From Pseudomonadota bacterium (GTDB taxonomy: Bacteria; Pseudomonadota; Gammaproteobacteria; Burkholderiales; Burkholderiaceae_B): 64,000 nucleotides of DNA. Shown here piece after piece: positions 17,908-27,588 of the stretch. The position numbers and the translations under genes were made by a program. The notes beneath the pieces are model-generated. The model did no database searches, was not told where the DNA came from, and saw only the letters and a list, made by a program, of their open reading frames with translations. The stretch lies in assembly GCA_023387815.1 (NCBI GenBank), contig JAEWHK010000001.1, forward strand, positions 91,542 through 155,541, written 5' to 3'. The number at the start of each line of letters is the position of its first letter. The stretch's first letter is position 1.

Positions 17908-18313
17908 TAATGCTTCTCTGATTTTATAAAAATATAAATTGATATAAAAATCAAAAAGTTAAGTGGTTATGGTTTTTGCTCGTTTTATCTATAAATAGAA
18001 ATTCAATATAAAACCACCCATAAATCACCAAAAAGCTACGCACGAGAGCTAGCATATAGAAGACCATCAATGGTTATCGCGATTCATAACTTATAGAATG
18101 AAGAAAGCCTTCACGTCTCACTTGTGATTTTTTCTACATCTTTCCCCTCTTCTCACCTAAATCCCCAAAAGCCACCCTGCCGAACTAGACCCCCCTCCTG
18201 ACCCAGGCCAACTCCCCAACTCAAAATCCGCCTCCCAGCAAAACCCTCCCCAGTAACAACTCCATCAAAACCAGCTAGAATCTAATTACCCCACCCGACC
18301 CCCAGGAGCCAAT
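17908..18313. other. Intergenic region with a G-poor, C-rich leader
   Basis: The first part (to about 18100) is AT-rich. From about 18125 to 18310 the plus strand is rich in C and A with very few G, an unusual skew directly before the SRAP gene. Such C-rich, G-poor RNA is the composition of Rho-utilisation sites. No att duplication of the tRNA 3' end found. Confidence 0.45.
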
Positions 18314-19012
18314 ATGTGCGGAAGAATAAGACAGGCCCGGCAACCAGCAGAGTATTTTGAGAGCATCTTCACGGATATGAGCAAGGTATTCAATCTCGAG
18401 CCCGGCCTGCGTTTCAATGTGCCGCCGGGTACGACACCGATGGTGATTCACGAGCTGGCCAGCACACGACTGGTTGAGCGTCAGTTCTGGGGGTATGCGC
18501 CTGCCTGGTATAAATATTCGCCCGTGAGCAACTCGCGGCTGGACAAGATTCTGGATAACTCCCCTTTCTGGCGGATCCCGATGACGCACAGAATGATTGT
18601 TCCGGCGGATGGCTGGTTTGAATGGACAGGAGTGAAAGGTAATAAGCAGCCCTGGTACATCCGCCCGGCCGATCACTCCCCGATACTGATGGCCGCGATT
18701 TCGGGCTGGCAGGAAGATGAAGCGCCCGGCAAGCACACGGGGTTTGCCATTGTGACGGATGACGCCGCCGGTGGTATGGTTGATATTCACGACCGGCGCC
18801 CGGTAGTGCTCACGCCAGAGCACGCCCGGGAATGGCTGGATCCGGATACAACCATGGAACAGGCAAAGCAATTACTGTCCCTCGCCCGACCGGAAGCTTC
18901 ATTTGAATGGTATGAAGTTACCAGGAAAGTTGGAAACTCCCGGTATCAGGAGGAGGATTCGGCGGATCCTGTTACGATGGATGCTAGCAGCGGAAATCTA
19001 AAGTTCGAATAA
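18314..19012 (+). CDS. SOS response-associated peptidase (YedK/HMCES-like)
   Basis: SRAP proteins shield abasic sites in single-stranded DNA by a covalent link through Cys2. The 232-residue product begins MCGRIRQ with the invariant Cys2, and has the Asn-bearing SNSRLDKI (about 73), the Glu-bearing DGWFEW (about 103) and His in VDIHDRRPVVL (about 159), the family's active-site set. CCAGGAGCC lies just before the ATG. It stands alone; no LexA box recognised upstream. Confidence 0.93.
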   Translation: MCGRIRQARQPAEYFESIFTDMSKVFNLEPGLRFNVPPGTTPMVIHELASTRLVERQFWGYAPAWYKYSPVSNSRLDKILDNSPFWRIPMTHRMIVPADGWFEWTGVKGNKQPWYIRPADHSPILMAAISGWQEDEAPGKHTGFAIVTDDAAGGMVDIHDRRPVVLTPEHAREWLDPDTTMEQAKQLLSLARPEASFEWYEVTRKVGNSRYQEEDSADPVTMDASSGNLKFE

Positions 19013-19066
19013 ACACCGCAGCATTAGCGGTTATCCCATTTTTTCAGCACAAAGCAGACATACATT

Positions 19067-19795
19067 TTGGCCCAGAATATCTACGACAACGACGATTTCT
19101 TTTCTGGCTACAGCCAGCTACCCCGGCAAACGCAAGGACTTGCCGGCGCGCCGGAGTGGCCGGCAATTCAGGCAATGTTGCCTGATCTGCAAGACAAAAG
19201 CGTGGTAGACCTGGGCTGCGGGTTTGGCTGGTTTTCCCGATGGGCGAAAGAAGCCGGCGCTAAATCAGTACTTGGTTTGGATATCTCCAAAAACATGATT
19301 GCACGGGCAATGCAAAGCACCAACGATACCGATATCCAATATCAGCTTGCCGACCTTGAAACACTAGAATTACCGCAAGCCAAGTTTGATCTAGCCTACA
19401 GCGCCCTCACCTTTCACTATATCGAGGATTTCCATCGCCTGGTACGCATGGTGCATGGCGCGCTTAAACCCGGAGGGCACTTTGTATTCACCATCGAACA
19501 CCCAATCTACATGGCCGCAACACATCCGCATTGGATAACCGATGAAGATGGAAGAAAAACCTGGCCGGTGAATCAATACGCTATTGAAGGCGAACGTCGT
19601 ACCAACTGGTTTACAGACGGTATTCTTAAATATCATCGAACGCTAGGAACAACGGTAAACGCTTTGATGGCCGCAGGATTTACAATCCGCCATCTTGAAG
19701 AATTCGCTCCTGATGCAGATCAGATCAATAACAATCCGGATTTGGCCGAGGAACTGGAACGACCGATGATGTTATTGATCTCTGCGGAGTCGTAG
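19067..19795 (+). CDS. Class I SAM-dependent methyltransferase
   Basis: 242 residues with the SAM-binding motif I VVDLGCGFGWFSRWAKE, the acidic end of strand 2 in VLGLDISKNMI and motif IV LAYSALTFHYIEDF. This is the UbiE/Methyltransf_11 fold. The only start that includes the whole conserved N terminus is a TTG at 19067, with a weak ribosome-binding site. Substrate unknown. Confidence 0.85.
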   Translation: MAQNIYDNDDFFSGYSQLPRQTQGLAGAPEWPAIQAMLPDLQDKSVVDLGCGFGWFSRWAKEAGAKSVLGLDISKNMIARAMQSTNDTDIQYQLADLETLELPQAKFDLAYSALTFHYIEDFHRLVRMVHGALKPGGHFVFTIEHPIYMAATHPHWITDEDGRKTWPVNQYAIEGERRTNWFTDGILKYHRTLGTTVNALMAAGFTIRHLEEFAPDADQINNNPDLAEELERPMMLLISAES

Positions 19796-20342
19796 AGCTT
19801 ATCTTTCCGTCTCTGTTTTTCTGACTCGGAAGCATCATCGCAAGCCAATTGCAGCTGTCGTTTGAAAGGATATTGGCGCAATTCGTCATGGATCCAACTA
19901 ATTCTTACAATCGTCTACTTCAGCAAGGTAAACCTGAATGCCAGGAATTAGTCCCATATTTCGCTTTTTAAATTGATTGAAGTATTCAATTAATACTTAA
20001 CGCACAATTTGTTCGATTCACCGCCGGATTATGCGTTTAGCTAATCTGTATAAAGTACAAGTAGGTTTACAGCGTTGAAATCAAACGACTAGCCGCGACC
20101 ACATAAAGTGGTTGCTAATTAAGCAATTTTAAGCAGCCAACTTCTTGATAAGCTCACTTTTGGCATGATCTATTTTGTTCGCACCGGTTTTAAGTGCGCT
20201 GAATCTACGTTCTGGAAAAAAGCTTGTATCGTGAAGCGCCATGCAGATATTATTGGATGCTATCAGGAATCTCGCCTATACAGACGAATGGATCAAGATT
20301 AGCAACAGCATTCAACTCAAACCACCTAATGGTTAAGATACG
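19796..20342. other. Intergenic region
   Basis: About 545 bases, AT-rich, before a LysR gene. It includes two short open frames of about 27 and 30 codons without support. I see no transposon end, RNA or operator with confidence. Confidence 0.4.
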
Positions 20343-21263
20343 ATGAATCCAACTATCCGACAATTACGAGCATTTGCGTATATATACAAGCTGGGAAGCC
20401 TGAGGCAAGCGTCCGAGGCCATGCATCTCACGCAATCGGCACTCAGCTTATTGTTGCAACAGCTCGAGGAGAACCTGGGAGTATCGCTATTTGAACGTAC
20501 CTCTCGTTCGCTAAGACCCACAGCCATTGCTCATGAAACATTTGATATGGCATCGAATATCCTGGAAAGTGTTGATAGTCTCGTAAATATCACGCGCGGT
20601 ATAGTGGAAAAAAAGCATGGTGTTCTGCACTTTGGCGTTGCAACTGCCGTCGCCGCAACAATATTGCCAGAAGCGATTTCACTTTTTGAAGATCAATATC
20701 CTGATATCAAATTAGTTATACATGACGCAGGGCCAGAACACATTATTTCCCCAATTCAGGATCGAAAAGTTGAATTCAGCATCGGTACAACAAGCTCCGG
20801 CGCATCTGATGTGGTGTTTGAGACCTTGCTTACGGACCACCTTTCGGCGATTTATTTAAAAGACGGCGCTATTTCACAAAAGAAAATAACAGACTGGCAT
20901 AGCCTCAGCGATTTGCCAATAATAAGCGTACGTTCTGGAAATGAAATCCGTACACTGATCGATACCGCTATGATCAAAGCCGGGATTGAATTCAAGCCGA
21001 AATGGGAAGTATCATATCTATCCACAGCGCTTGCCTTGACGTTGAAGGGTCTAGGCGTAGCAGTTCTGCCAGCATACCTTATCGAATCCTTTCATTATAA
21101 AAATCTTGTCATAAAGTCCATCCAGGATCCGCTAGTCGAGAGAAACGTCTATCTCATCCGGCCGAAAGGCGTTGCTCTTACACCTGCGGCCCAGGCACTG
21201 ATAGATATTTTAAAATATGTCGCAAATGCTGTTTCGCTCAAGCAGCACAAATCTTATCGATAA
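20343..21263 (+). CDS. LysR family transcriptional regulator
   Basis: 306 residues. The N-terminal winged helix reads IRQLRAFAYIYKLGSLRQASEAMHLTQSALSLLLQQLEENLG, followed by the usual effector-binding domain with two Rossmann-like halves. It is convergent with the monooxygenase and their 3' ends overlap by 26 bases. It may regulate the neighbouring aromatic genes, although LysR genes are more often divergent from their targets. Effector unknown. Confidence 0.92.
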   Translation: MNPTIRQLRAFAYIYKLGSLRQASEAMHLTQSALSLLLQQLEENLGVSLFERTSRSLRPTAIAHETFDMASNILESVDSLVNITRGIVEKKHGVLHFGVATAVAATILPEAISLFEDQYPDIKLVIHDAGPEHIISPIQDRKVEFSIGTTSSGASDVVFETLLTDHLSAIYLKDGAISQKKITDWHSLSDLPIISVRSGNEIRTLIDTAMIKAGIEFKPKWEVSYLSTALALTLKGLGVAVLPAYLIESFHYKNLVIKSIQDPLVERNVYLIRPKGVALTPAAQALIDILKYVANAVSLKQHKSYR

Positions 21264-22890
21264 GATCTGCCACATTATCCGGCAACGCATCGCCTCGCCA
21301 GGCAATATGCTGATCTGGGCGGGACAATACAAGTTTGTGAAAATACACATTGCATCGGAAATCCTGACTTTGTATATCCACAATCTTAAAAGGCATCCCT
21401 CTTGCGCTCGCCATCGCTTCGAAGTCAGTGACATCGACGGTAGCGTCAAATCTTAACATCGTATAACCAATACCCAGCGCATCGTAAAGCGGAGTACCAC
21501 CCTCTAGTTCGATGTACGGAGTGCGACATCCAGGCACGCTTGAAGCCTCATACGAACCCATAGTATACGGAGGAAACGCGTCACCCTCATACGCGATGAG
21601 GGGAGACTGGTCATAAAAATAACCAAAATTCAACCCTGCACAACAATATTGCTGAACATTTAATTTATATGCCTCTGCACCTAGTTTCCTTCTCAATTCA
21701 GCCCCTTCTTCGCTCTGCGCTTCTATGCCTAGAGGGACACTGGTACGTTGTTGAGACATGGCATAGGCATGGTTCATGGCAAAATAGGAAACCTGTTCGG
21801 TAATCGGTCTTCGTTCGGCCTCATACGCATCCAGAATTGCCTCGCCACCCCAGCCTTGAATTCTCGCGGCCAATGTCCACCCCAGATTCTCTGCATCGGC
21901 AATACCAGCATTCATCCCATATCCGGCATATGGAACCCACAGATGAGCAGCATCGCCACAAATGAATACTCTACGATCTCGAAATTTATTGGCCAGCAGG
22001 CGCCGGCCAAACCAATCCTCCTTGCTAACCGTTTCATACTGAAAACGCTCATCCACTCCTAGTATTTCACGGAGGCAAGCATCCCTATCAACCGAGTCAA
22101 AATCAGGTTCATTTTCCCGCAAATAGTTATGAACGAGCCACATTTCCTTACCGTCAATTGCGTAGGTGTTGCCACAACGTCGAGGATTAAGAGAGAATGT
22201 AGCCCAGGCGGGCGCTTGCTTAAACAACGACAACAAGGCAGGTGCCTTAATCAATGTCGACTGAACCCGCTGCACGATGGCATCTCCTTCCAACTTGGAG
22301 CCAATCATTTTGCGAACAATAGACTTCCCGCCATCGCATCCAATTAGATATCTCGCGTAATACGTCGACTCCTTTCCCGTATCCTCATTCTTACTGACAA
22401 TCGATACACAATTCTCATCTTGCGAGAATGAAATCAATGCTTCCCGATTCAGAATGCGAATGTTCTGTTGCTTCTCGGCATATTCGAACAGTATGGGCTC
22501 CAGGTATATCTGATTGATTCTATGAGGCGGTTCCGGGGTTGGCCAATCAGTATCCGGGCCGGATTTACTGGTATACCGATCTCGTCGACAAGGAATGGGA
22601 ATTCTGGCTAGCTCAACACCTGTTGCTGTTGTGCGATAAGAAATATCATTTGGGTAATCTTCTGGCAGCCCCGCGTTGCGTACCTGATCCGCCATACCGA
22701 GGCGCCTGAAAATCTCCATTGAACGGGCCGAAACGTGATTGCACTTTGCACTTGGAGGTTCGAGGCGTCTTCGGGGTTCCAGCACCGTAACGCGAATACC
22801 CCGCAAAGCCAATATCATGGCAAGAACCAATCCTACCGGACCTGCTCCGGCAATGAATACATCAGCATCAAGAGAAGTTGGATCAGACAT
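21238..22890 (-). CDS. FAD-dependent aromatic monooxygenase
   Basis: 550-residue flavoprotein hydroxylase of the phenol/3-(3-hydroxyphenyl)propionate hydroxylase type. The FAD Rossmann motif GAGPVGLVLAMILALRG is at 12-28, the second FAD motif is GDAAHLWVPYAGYGMNAGIADAENLGW, and a DG-like GCDGGKSIVRKMIG lies between. Such enzymes use NAD(P)H and O2 to hydroxylate a phenolic ring. Here it would feed the adjacent ring-cleavage genes. It is likely the last gene of the minus-strand set starting at FAH or the SDR. Exact substrate unknown. Confidence 0.9.
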   Translation of the reverse strand: MSDPTSLDADVFIAGAGPVGLVLAMILALRGIRVTVLEPRRRLEPPSAKCNHVSARSMEIFRRLGMADQVRNAGLPEDYPNDISYRTTATGVELARIPIPCRRDRYTSKSGPDTDWPTPEPPHRINQIYLEPILFEYAEKQQNIRILNREALISFSQDENCVSIVSKNEDTGKESTYYARYLIGCDGGKSIVRKMIGSKLEGDAIVQRVQSTLIKAPALLSLFKQAPAWATFSLNPRRCGNTYAIDGKEMWLVHNYLRENEPDFDSVDRDACLREILGVDERFQYETVSKEDWFGRRLLANKFRDRRVFICGDAAHLWVPYAGYGMNAGIADAENLGWTLAARIQGWGGEAILDAYEAERRPITEQVSYFAMNHAYAMSQQRTSVPLGIEAQSEEGAELRRKLGAEAYKLNVQQYCCAGLNFGYFYDQSPLIAYEGDAFPPYTMGSYEASSVPGCRTPYIELEGGTPLYDALGIGYTMLRFDATVDVTDFEAMASARGMPFKIVDIQSQDFRCNVYFHKLVLSRPDQHIAWRGDALPDNVADLIDKICAA

Positions 22891-23061
22891 ATATTGTGCT
22901 CGAATAGTCAGTTAGCGATTAATAGAAATGATCGACAGGACTATTCGAACACATTTGGCATAACAAATAAATTGAGTTTTTCTGGTCGATCATCAAGTAA
23001 ATTTTATGAATCACGTCCGAAAAAACTCAATTGTTTAGCAGTCGTTGAACGATGAATCTGT

Positions 23062-23874
23062 TTATTTAGGGCCAGGAATCGGTCCGCCCTGCTGTGCGAA
23101 ACACCCGACGTCCAGCACGGTACCAGAAATCACCTCTGCCTCGGGGGATATTAAAAAAGCAACTGCATTCGCCAAATCCTCGGGAGTTGCGTGGCGTCCT
23201 GCGGCCGTTCCAGGACCATTACTTGCCGCTTTTGCGACATTCCCGTTAGCACGGCCCAGACTCATTCCCGTCACTATCCCACCGCCTCCTGGGATCACTG
23301 TATTGGCGCGAATACGATCTCGAAAATGATCATAGGCGATTGCACTCGTCAATGCGTGAATCCCACCTTTACTTGCGCAATATGCCGCCATATTCGGCTT
23401 TCCCCATCCCGCACCGGAACCAATATTTACGATGCTTCCGCCTCCCTGCGCTATCATGTGCGGAATGGCCGCCCGGCATAACAAAAATGGCCCTTTTAGA
23501 TTTACTGATAAAATTCTGTCCCAAAGTTCTTCGGACGTGTCAAGAATTGTACCCAGGGGGCCGATAGCTGCATTATTCACCACACCATCAATGCGGCCAA
23601 ACCTTTCAATAGCAGTTGATACAACGCGGGTGATATCATCCGACTTTGCCACATCTGCTTCCAGCACTTCACCAATCAAATGCAAGCCATTGAGCTCATC
23701 CTTCAAGGCCTGAATGCTGTTGCCAGCAACGCTGGCTGGTTGCGGCGTGTCCAGGCCGAAGGAAACGACCCTATATCCGCTTTGGGCTAACTTCAGCGTG
23801 ATCGCTTTACCTATGCCAAACGTTCCACCTGTCACGATGACGACTTTACCGTTTTCATTTGTTGCTTTACTCAT
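23062..23874 (-). CDS. SDR family dehydrogenase (paralogue 1)
   Basis: 270 residues with the SDR cofactor motif TGGTFGIGKAI (TGxxxGIG), the NNAAIGPLG motif, and a catalytic Ser...Tyr-x3-Lys (GSGAGWGKPNMAAYCASKGG). It closely resembles the SDR at 28576-29391, including the same GKPNMAAY stretch and the DVGCFA-QGGPIP C terminus. The neighbourhood suggests oxidation of a cis-diol or hydroxy intermediate in aromatic breakdown. GAGTG precedes the ATG by 6 bases. Confidence 0.9.
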   Translation of the reverse strand: MSKATNENGKVVIVTGGTFGIGKAITLKLAQSGYRVVSFGLDTPQPASVAGNSIQALKDELNGLHLIGEVLEADVAKSDDITRVVSTAIERFGRIDGVVNNAAIGPLGTILDTSEELWDRILSVNLKGPFLLCRAAIPHMIAQGGGSIVNIGSGAGWGKPNMAAYCASKGGIHALTSAIAYDHFRDRIRANTVIPGGGGIVTGMSLGRANGNVAKAASNGPGTAAGRHATPEDLANAVAFLISPEAEVISGTVLDVGCFAQQGGPIPGPK

Positions 23875-23914
23875 ATTTCACTCGTATTTGGTTTAAATAG
23901 AATATGTAAGGACA

Positions 23915-24946
23915 TCAGTCGAGACTTACACCTGACGTTCTGACGATCTCGGCCCATTTGGCCGATTCTCCCTGTTCAAATTTTCCTAATTCATCCGCGG
24001 ACCAGGTAATCGGCGTTGCACTCATCGCTTCCAGCTGTTCTTTTAATTTTGCATCCTTTAGCGCAGTGTTCGCTGCCGCATTAAGCTTTTCCACCACGTC
24101 CGGCGGTGTGCCTGATGGGGCAAAAATGGCGTTCCAGGTTGAAGCCTTGAGCTGCGGAAACCCAGCTTCTGTCGTCGTTGGAACATCATCTAGTTGCGCT
24201 ATCCGTTGATCATCTGCAACTGCTAAAGCGCGGATCGCCCCGGACTTGATGTGCGGCAATAAGGCTGGCGGCGTATCGTATAGAACCTGGATGTTTCCTG
24301 CGACAAGATCCTGCAGCGCTGGTGCTGCGCCTTTATAAGGGACATGGACTGTTTCCACCTTAGCTTGTCGATTCAACATCTCACCCATCAGATGCCCGAT
24401 GCCGCCAATACCCTGCGAACCAAAATTGATTTTGTCTTTGCTGCTGCGCATGGCATCTATCAATTCAGATAAATTCTGATACGGAAGTTTTGAGTTGACT
24501 ACGATCACTTGCGGCACCTTAACCAGCATCGCAACAGGGTCGAAATCTTTATCCGGAGAATATGACAGTTTCTTATAGAGAGACGGATTGATTGCCTGAG
24601 TCGAGACCGTTCCCAGCAGCAAGGTGTATCCATTTGGGGCTGCTCGGGCAACAAAACCTGCACCAATACCCCCGCCGGCGCCAGGTTTATTTTCTACTAC
24701 GATTGGTTTGTTAAGTGTCTCTCCCATCCGCTTGGCAACTAGGCGCGCAACAACATCGGTACCGCCTCCCGCCGCATATGGAACAACAAGAGTTATCGGT
24801 CTGTCAGGAAATTCGGATTTTGCCTGTGCTGCCGGGCCAAAGGCTGTAATCACGGAAAGAAAGCTGCCAAACAGCAGCAAAGACACCGATTTTTTCTCAC
24901 ATAGCGAAACACGCTTTGATGAAATTTTTGCCAGCGTTTTATTCAT
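23915..24946 (-). CDS. Bug/TctC family periplasmic substrate receptor
   Basis: 343-residue periplasmic binding protein of the tripartite tricarboxylate transporter (Bug) family. It has a long signal sequence ending AAQAKSEFPDRPITLVVPYAAGGGTD, the family's first strand and GGGxD loop, then IVVENKPGAGGGIG. No TctA/TctB membrane genes are nearby, as is usual for the expanded Bug sets of Bordetella relatives. It lies between an IclR regulator and an SDR in one minus-strand group, so its ligand is probably the aromatic or carboxylate substrate. AGGAG lies 11 bases before the ATG. Confidence 0.92.
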   Translation of the reverse strand: MNKTLAKISSKRVSLCEKKSVSLLLFGSFLSVITAFGPAAQAKSEFPDRPITLVVPYAAGGGTDVVARLVAKRMGETLNKPIVVENKPGAGGGIGAGFVARAAPNGYTLLLGTVSTQAINPSLYKKLSYSPDKDFDPVAMLVKVPQVIVVNSKLPYQNLSELIDAMRSSKDKINFGSQGIGGIGHLMGEMLNRQAKVETVHVPYKGAAPALQDLVAGNIQVLYDTPPALLPHIKSGAIRALAVADDQRIAQLDDVPTTTEAGFPQLKASTWNAIFAPSGTPPDVVEKLNAAANTALKDAKLKEQLEAMSATPITWSADELGKFEQGESAKWAEIVRTSGVSLD

Positions 24947-24958
24947 ATAAATAATCTC

Positions 24959-25747
24959 CTAATGATATTGATAGAGTTTCTTATTGATTATCGATTTTCT
25001 GATTTCTCTCGCACTGAGCTGAAGAATGTGCGCCAGCTTCTCAACTCGTCCTGAGGGCATGCGATCAGTTGTAGCGGCAACGCTGATCGCAGCAAATGGC
25101 ATATCCAGACTATTCAAAACCGGCACGCCGACTGCCGCCACGCCAGCTGTAACGCGATTGCGTATGAAAGCGTATCCATCGCGACGGCAGCGTTCTACTG
25201 ATTGGAGGAGATCTTCCTCGGAGCGCTCTCCATTCAAGCGCGCAGCGATTTCAATCGCCATATCCAATCTTTCCTGCTCGGGCATATTTGCCAGAATTGC
25301 TAATCCTCCTGCGCCTATCCCAAGAAGGCGTCTACTTCCAATATCGAGCGTTACAACCCGAATCGGCGATGGTCCTTCGTAGCGACCTTCACACACCGAC
25401 TCTATGCCGCTTCTGACGGTAAGGTAGACCGTGTCCTCTACTTTCTCCGCCAGTTGTTGTAATGTCTGCCGGAAGTCATCCCGAAGATCGAACATCGCGT
25501 TAGCAGCCAATCCCAATTCATAGGCCAGCCGTCCAAGTCGATAGCATTTCGTAGAGAAGTCCTGGATGACAATATTTTGCGACTGCAGCCGGTGAAGTAA
25601 CCGATGTACAGTAGAGTTGGGTAGTCGAGTCTGGTCCGCGATCTCAATCAGTGCTAAGCCGCGTTTACCTGCAGTCGCCAGAATTCTCAAAACCAGGAAA
25701 GCACGCTCTACTCCACCAGCAGGCGCTACTAGTGTTGTCGCGTTCAT
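24959..25747 (-). CDS. IclR family transcriptional regulator (1)
   Basis: 262 residues: N-terminal winged helix (ERAFLVLRILATAGKRGLALIEIADQTRLPNSTVHRLLHRLQSQNIV) and C-terminal IclR effector domain (GAGGLAILANMP, then GYAFIRNRVTAGVAAVGVPVLN). I use the ATG at 25747 (MNATTLV) because CGGAG lies 6 bases before it; the open frame runs 11 codons further. It is 12 bases from the Bug gene and probably controls the surrounding catabolic genes. Confidence 0.9.
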   Translation of the reverse strand: MNATTLVAPAGGVERAFLVLRILATAGKRGLALIEIADQTRLPNSTVHRLLHRLQSQNIVIQDFSTKCYRLGRLAYELGLAANAMFDLRDDFRQTLQQLAEKVEDTVYLTVRSGIESVCEGRYEGPSPIRVVTLDIGSRRLLGIGAGGLAILANMPEQERLDMAIEIAARLNGERSEEDLLQSVERCRRDGYAFIRNRVTAGVAAVGVPVLNSLDMPFAAISVAATTDRMPSGRVEKLAHILQLSAREIRKSIINKKLYQYH

Positions 25748-25783
25748 CGTTGCTCCGTTCGTACCGTCAGAGACATGCAAACG

Positions 25784-26335
25784 CTACGCTCTTTGATAAC
25801 CTGATTGTGCGCCGAAGAGGGACGCTCTCTGTGACCAATCGTGTGTTTTTTCCCAGACTTTCAACACGTCCATGGCCTCTTCCCGGAATTGCTGATCCTG
25901 TTCCTTCGTGGCCGTGTGTACACTCAGCTCAAGCCTATGTCCAGAAGGATCGAAAAAATAAATGGACAATAAAAAATCGTCATGATTAGTGGGGCCGACA
26001 ACAGGAATTCCACGTGCTTCAATCGATGCTTTTGCCTCAAACAAGGTTTTCTCGTCTTTTACCCGAAATGCAAAATGCTGGACCCAGTCGGGCGTGGATG
26101 CATCGCGGCCGGACGGGCTTCCTTCATCCTTAGGCAGCTCAAAAAAGGCAATGCAGCTACCGTCTTCCATCTCAAAAAAGATGTGGATGTGCGGACTATA
26201 TGCACCAGTCGATGGAACATGGTCCTCGCCCATGGCATGGATGAATTTCAGTCCTAGCACGTTTGTGTAGAAGTCGACCGTCTCTCTCGCGTCTTTACAG
26301 CGAAATGCAGCATGATGCAAACTTTTGCAAAGCAT
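25784..26335 (-). CDS. VOC family protein (glyoxalase/extradiol dioxygenase fold)
   Basis: 183-residue vicinal-oxygen-chelate protein. The two beta-alpha-beta-beta-beta modules carry likely metal ligands: His in SLHHAAFRC, Glu in IAFFELP, His in VQHFAFRV and Glu in HRLELSVHT. In this setting it could be a ring-cleavage dioxygenase or an isomerase; the length fits small single-domain types. It lies 24 bases after the FAH-family gene, with AAGGAG before the ATG. Confidence 0.85.
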   Translation of the reverse strand: MLCKSLHHAAFRCKDARETVDFYTNVLGLKFIHAMGEDHVPSTGAYSPHIHIFFEMEDGSCIAFFELPKDEGSPSGRDASTPDWVQHFAFRVKDEKTLFEAKASIEARGIPVVGPTNHDDFLLSIYFFDPSGHRLELSVHTATKEQDQQFREEAMDVLKVWEKTHDWSQRASLFGAQSGYQRA

Positions 26336-26359
26336 AAGGCTCTCCTTAAGTCAATATGA

Positions 26360-27349
26360 TTAAGTTAGATTCCCAGGACGGGAAAAGACCTGACTGATCG
26401 GACCGAAAACCGAATTGCCCTGATCATCAAAGTGCTCAATTCGAACTTCGTCGCCAAATCGGAACAACGGTGTCACAGCAGAACCGTCGCGCAGTATCTC
26501 CAGAGCACGAAGCTCTCCGATACAGCCGCAGCCGGCATTCTCGTCTTCATTGGAGACCGTGCCCAGACCAACAATCGTGCCTGGCTCAAAAGGACGCGTC
26601 TGAGCAACATGAGAGATCAAGTCGGCGTAATTGAAGGGAGTGTCAATACCTGTGTTTATTTTTCCCACCTGCTCTCCGCGAACCCAGCATTTCATGGTTC
26701 CTCCAACCAGCCCGTCTTGCCATAAATCCCCCAATTCATCGGGAGTGACTGCAACAGGACCCAGACTGGAGGCAGGCTTGCCAGTGAGAAAGCCGAAGGT
26801 GCGGCGCAGCTCCGCAGGTATCAGTGCGCGCAGGGAAACATCGTTAAGCAACACAAACAGCTTGATATGGCTGAGCGCCTTTTCGGGCGTGACTCCCATC
26901 GGAACGTCATCGGTGACAGCACCTATTTCCGCCTCGAAATCGATACCCAGGTTCTCATCGGGGAGTGTAACGTTTTCATTCCACCCTAAAAATCCATGAG
27001 AAATACCTTGGTAAACCAGTGGCTTCTCAAAAAAATCGGCTGGGACATCCTCCCCGCGCGCCTTGCGATTTCTTCGAATATGGCTTGCATAGGCGGCACC
27101 ATCCAGATACTGGTACGAACGAGGAAGCGGCGGGCCTAGCGACTTCCAGTCCAGATCGAAAGCATCGACGACCTCTCCTTTATTCAACATCTCGTAAAGT
27201 TCGCGCAAGGCGGGTTCGGCAGATTTCCAATTATCCAGTGCGGACTGCATGGTCAACGCGATCGAGTTGGCTCTTACTGCTTTTTTCATGTCTCGACTGA
27301 CGACAACCAATTGACCGTCACGACCAGACCGTAAAGAGGCAAGTTTCAT
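26360..27349 (-). CDS. Fumarylacetoacetate hydrolase family protein
   Basis: 329 residues with the C-terminal FAH fold: the metal-binding acidic set in GIDFEAEIGAVTDDVP, then LLNDVSLR, and the TVSNEDENAGCGCIGE loop. Family members hydrolyse or hydrate the diketo acids made by ring cleavage (fumarylacetoacetate, fumarylpyruvate and others). I use the ATG at 27349 (MKLASL), with AGGAA 10 bases before, not the TTG at 27358. It heads a minus-strand run with the VOC, IclR, Bug, SDR and perhaps the monooxygenase genes. The CGCIGE cysteines are unusual but not disruptive. Confidence 0.88.
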   Translation of the reverse strand: MKLASLRSGRDGQLVVVSRDMKKAVRANSIALTMQSALDNWKSAEPALRELYEMLNKGEVVDAFDLDWKSLGPPLPRSYQYLDGAAYASHIRRNRKARGEDVPADFFEKPLVYQGISHGFLGWNENVTLPDENLGIDFEAEIGAVTDDVPMGVTPEKALSHIKLFVLLNDVSLRALIPAELRRTFGFLTGKPASSLGPVAVTPDELGDLWQDGLVGGTMKCWVRGEQVGKINTGIDTPFNYADLISHVAQTRPFEPGTIVGLGTVSNEDENAGCGCIGELRALEILRDGSAVTPLFRFGDEVRIEHFDDQGNSVFGPISQVFSRPGNLT

Positions 27350-27588
27350 ATTGTTCAATTCCTGTAATTATCACCACACAATTCACTATCGCCTGGCTAC
27401 ATCGAAGTCTGAGTTCTGCACGTCAACTTCTGTCCCATTAAGCTCTGGATGAAAAATGATGAGGAAGAAGTTGTATGACGCAGCAGTATGGCGAAACGGT
27501 GACGGAATTAAGTATACGAAGACAGCAAATTGTCTGGTCCGGTTTTTCCACTGACCGGAAACGGGATTTTGTACGGTGCACAAGCGCT

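Noticed and set aside
17652..17954. Minus-strand frame of 100 codons over the tRNA
   Set aside because: Its LADRNRTCNWPLGG stretch is the reverse complement of the tRNA T arm, a common false gene.
17833..19795. Integrated island at the tRNA-Arg
   Set aside because: No integrase and no repeat of the tRNA 3' end within the window.
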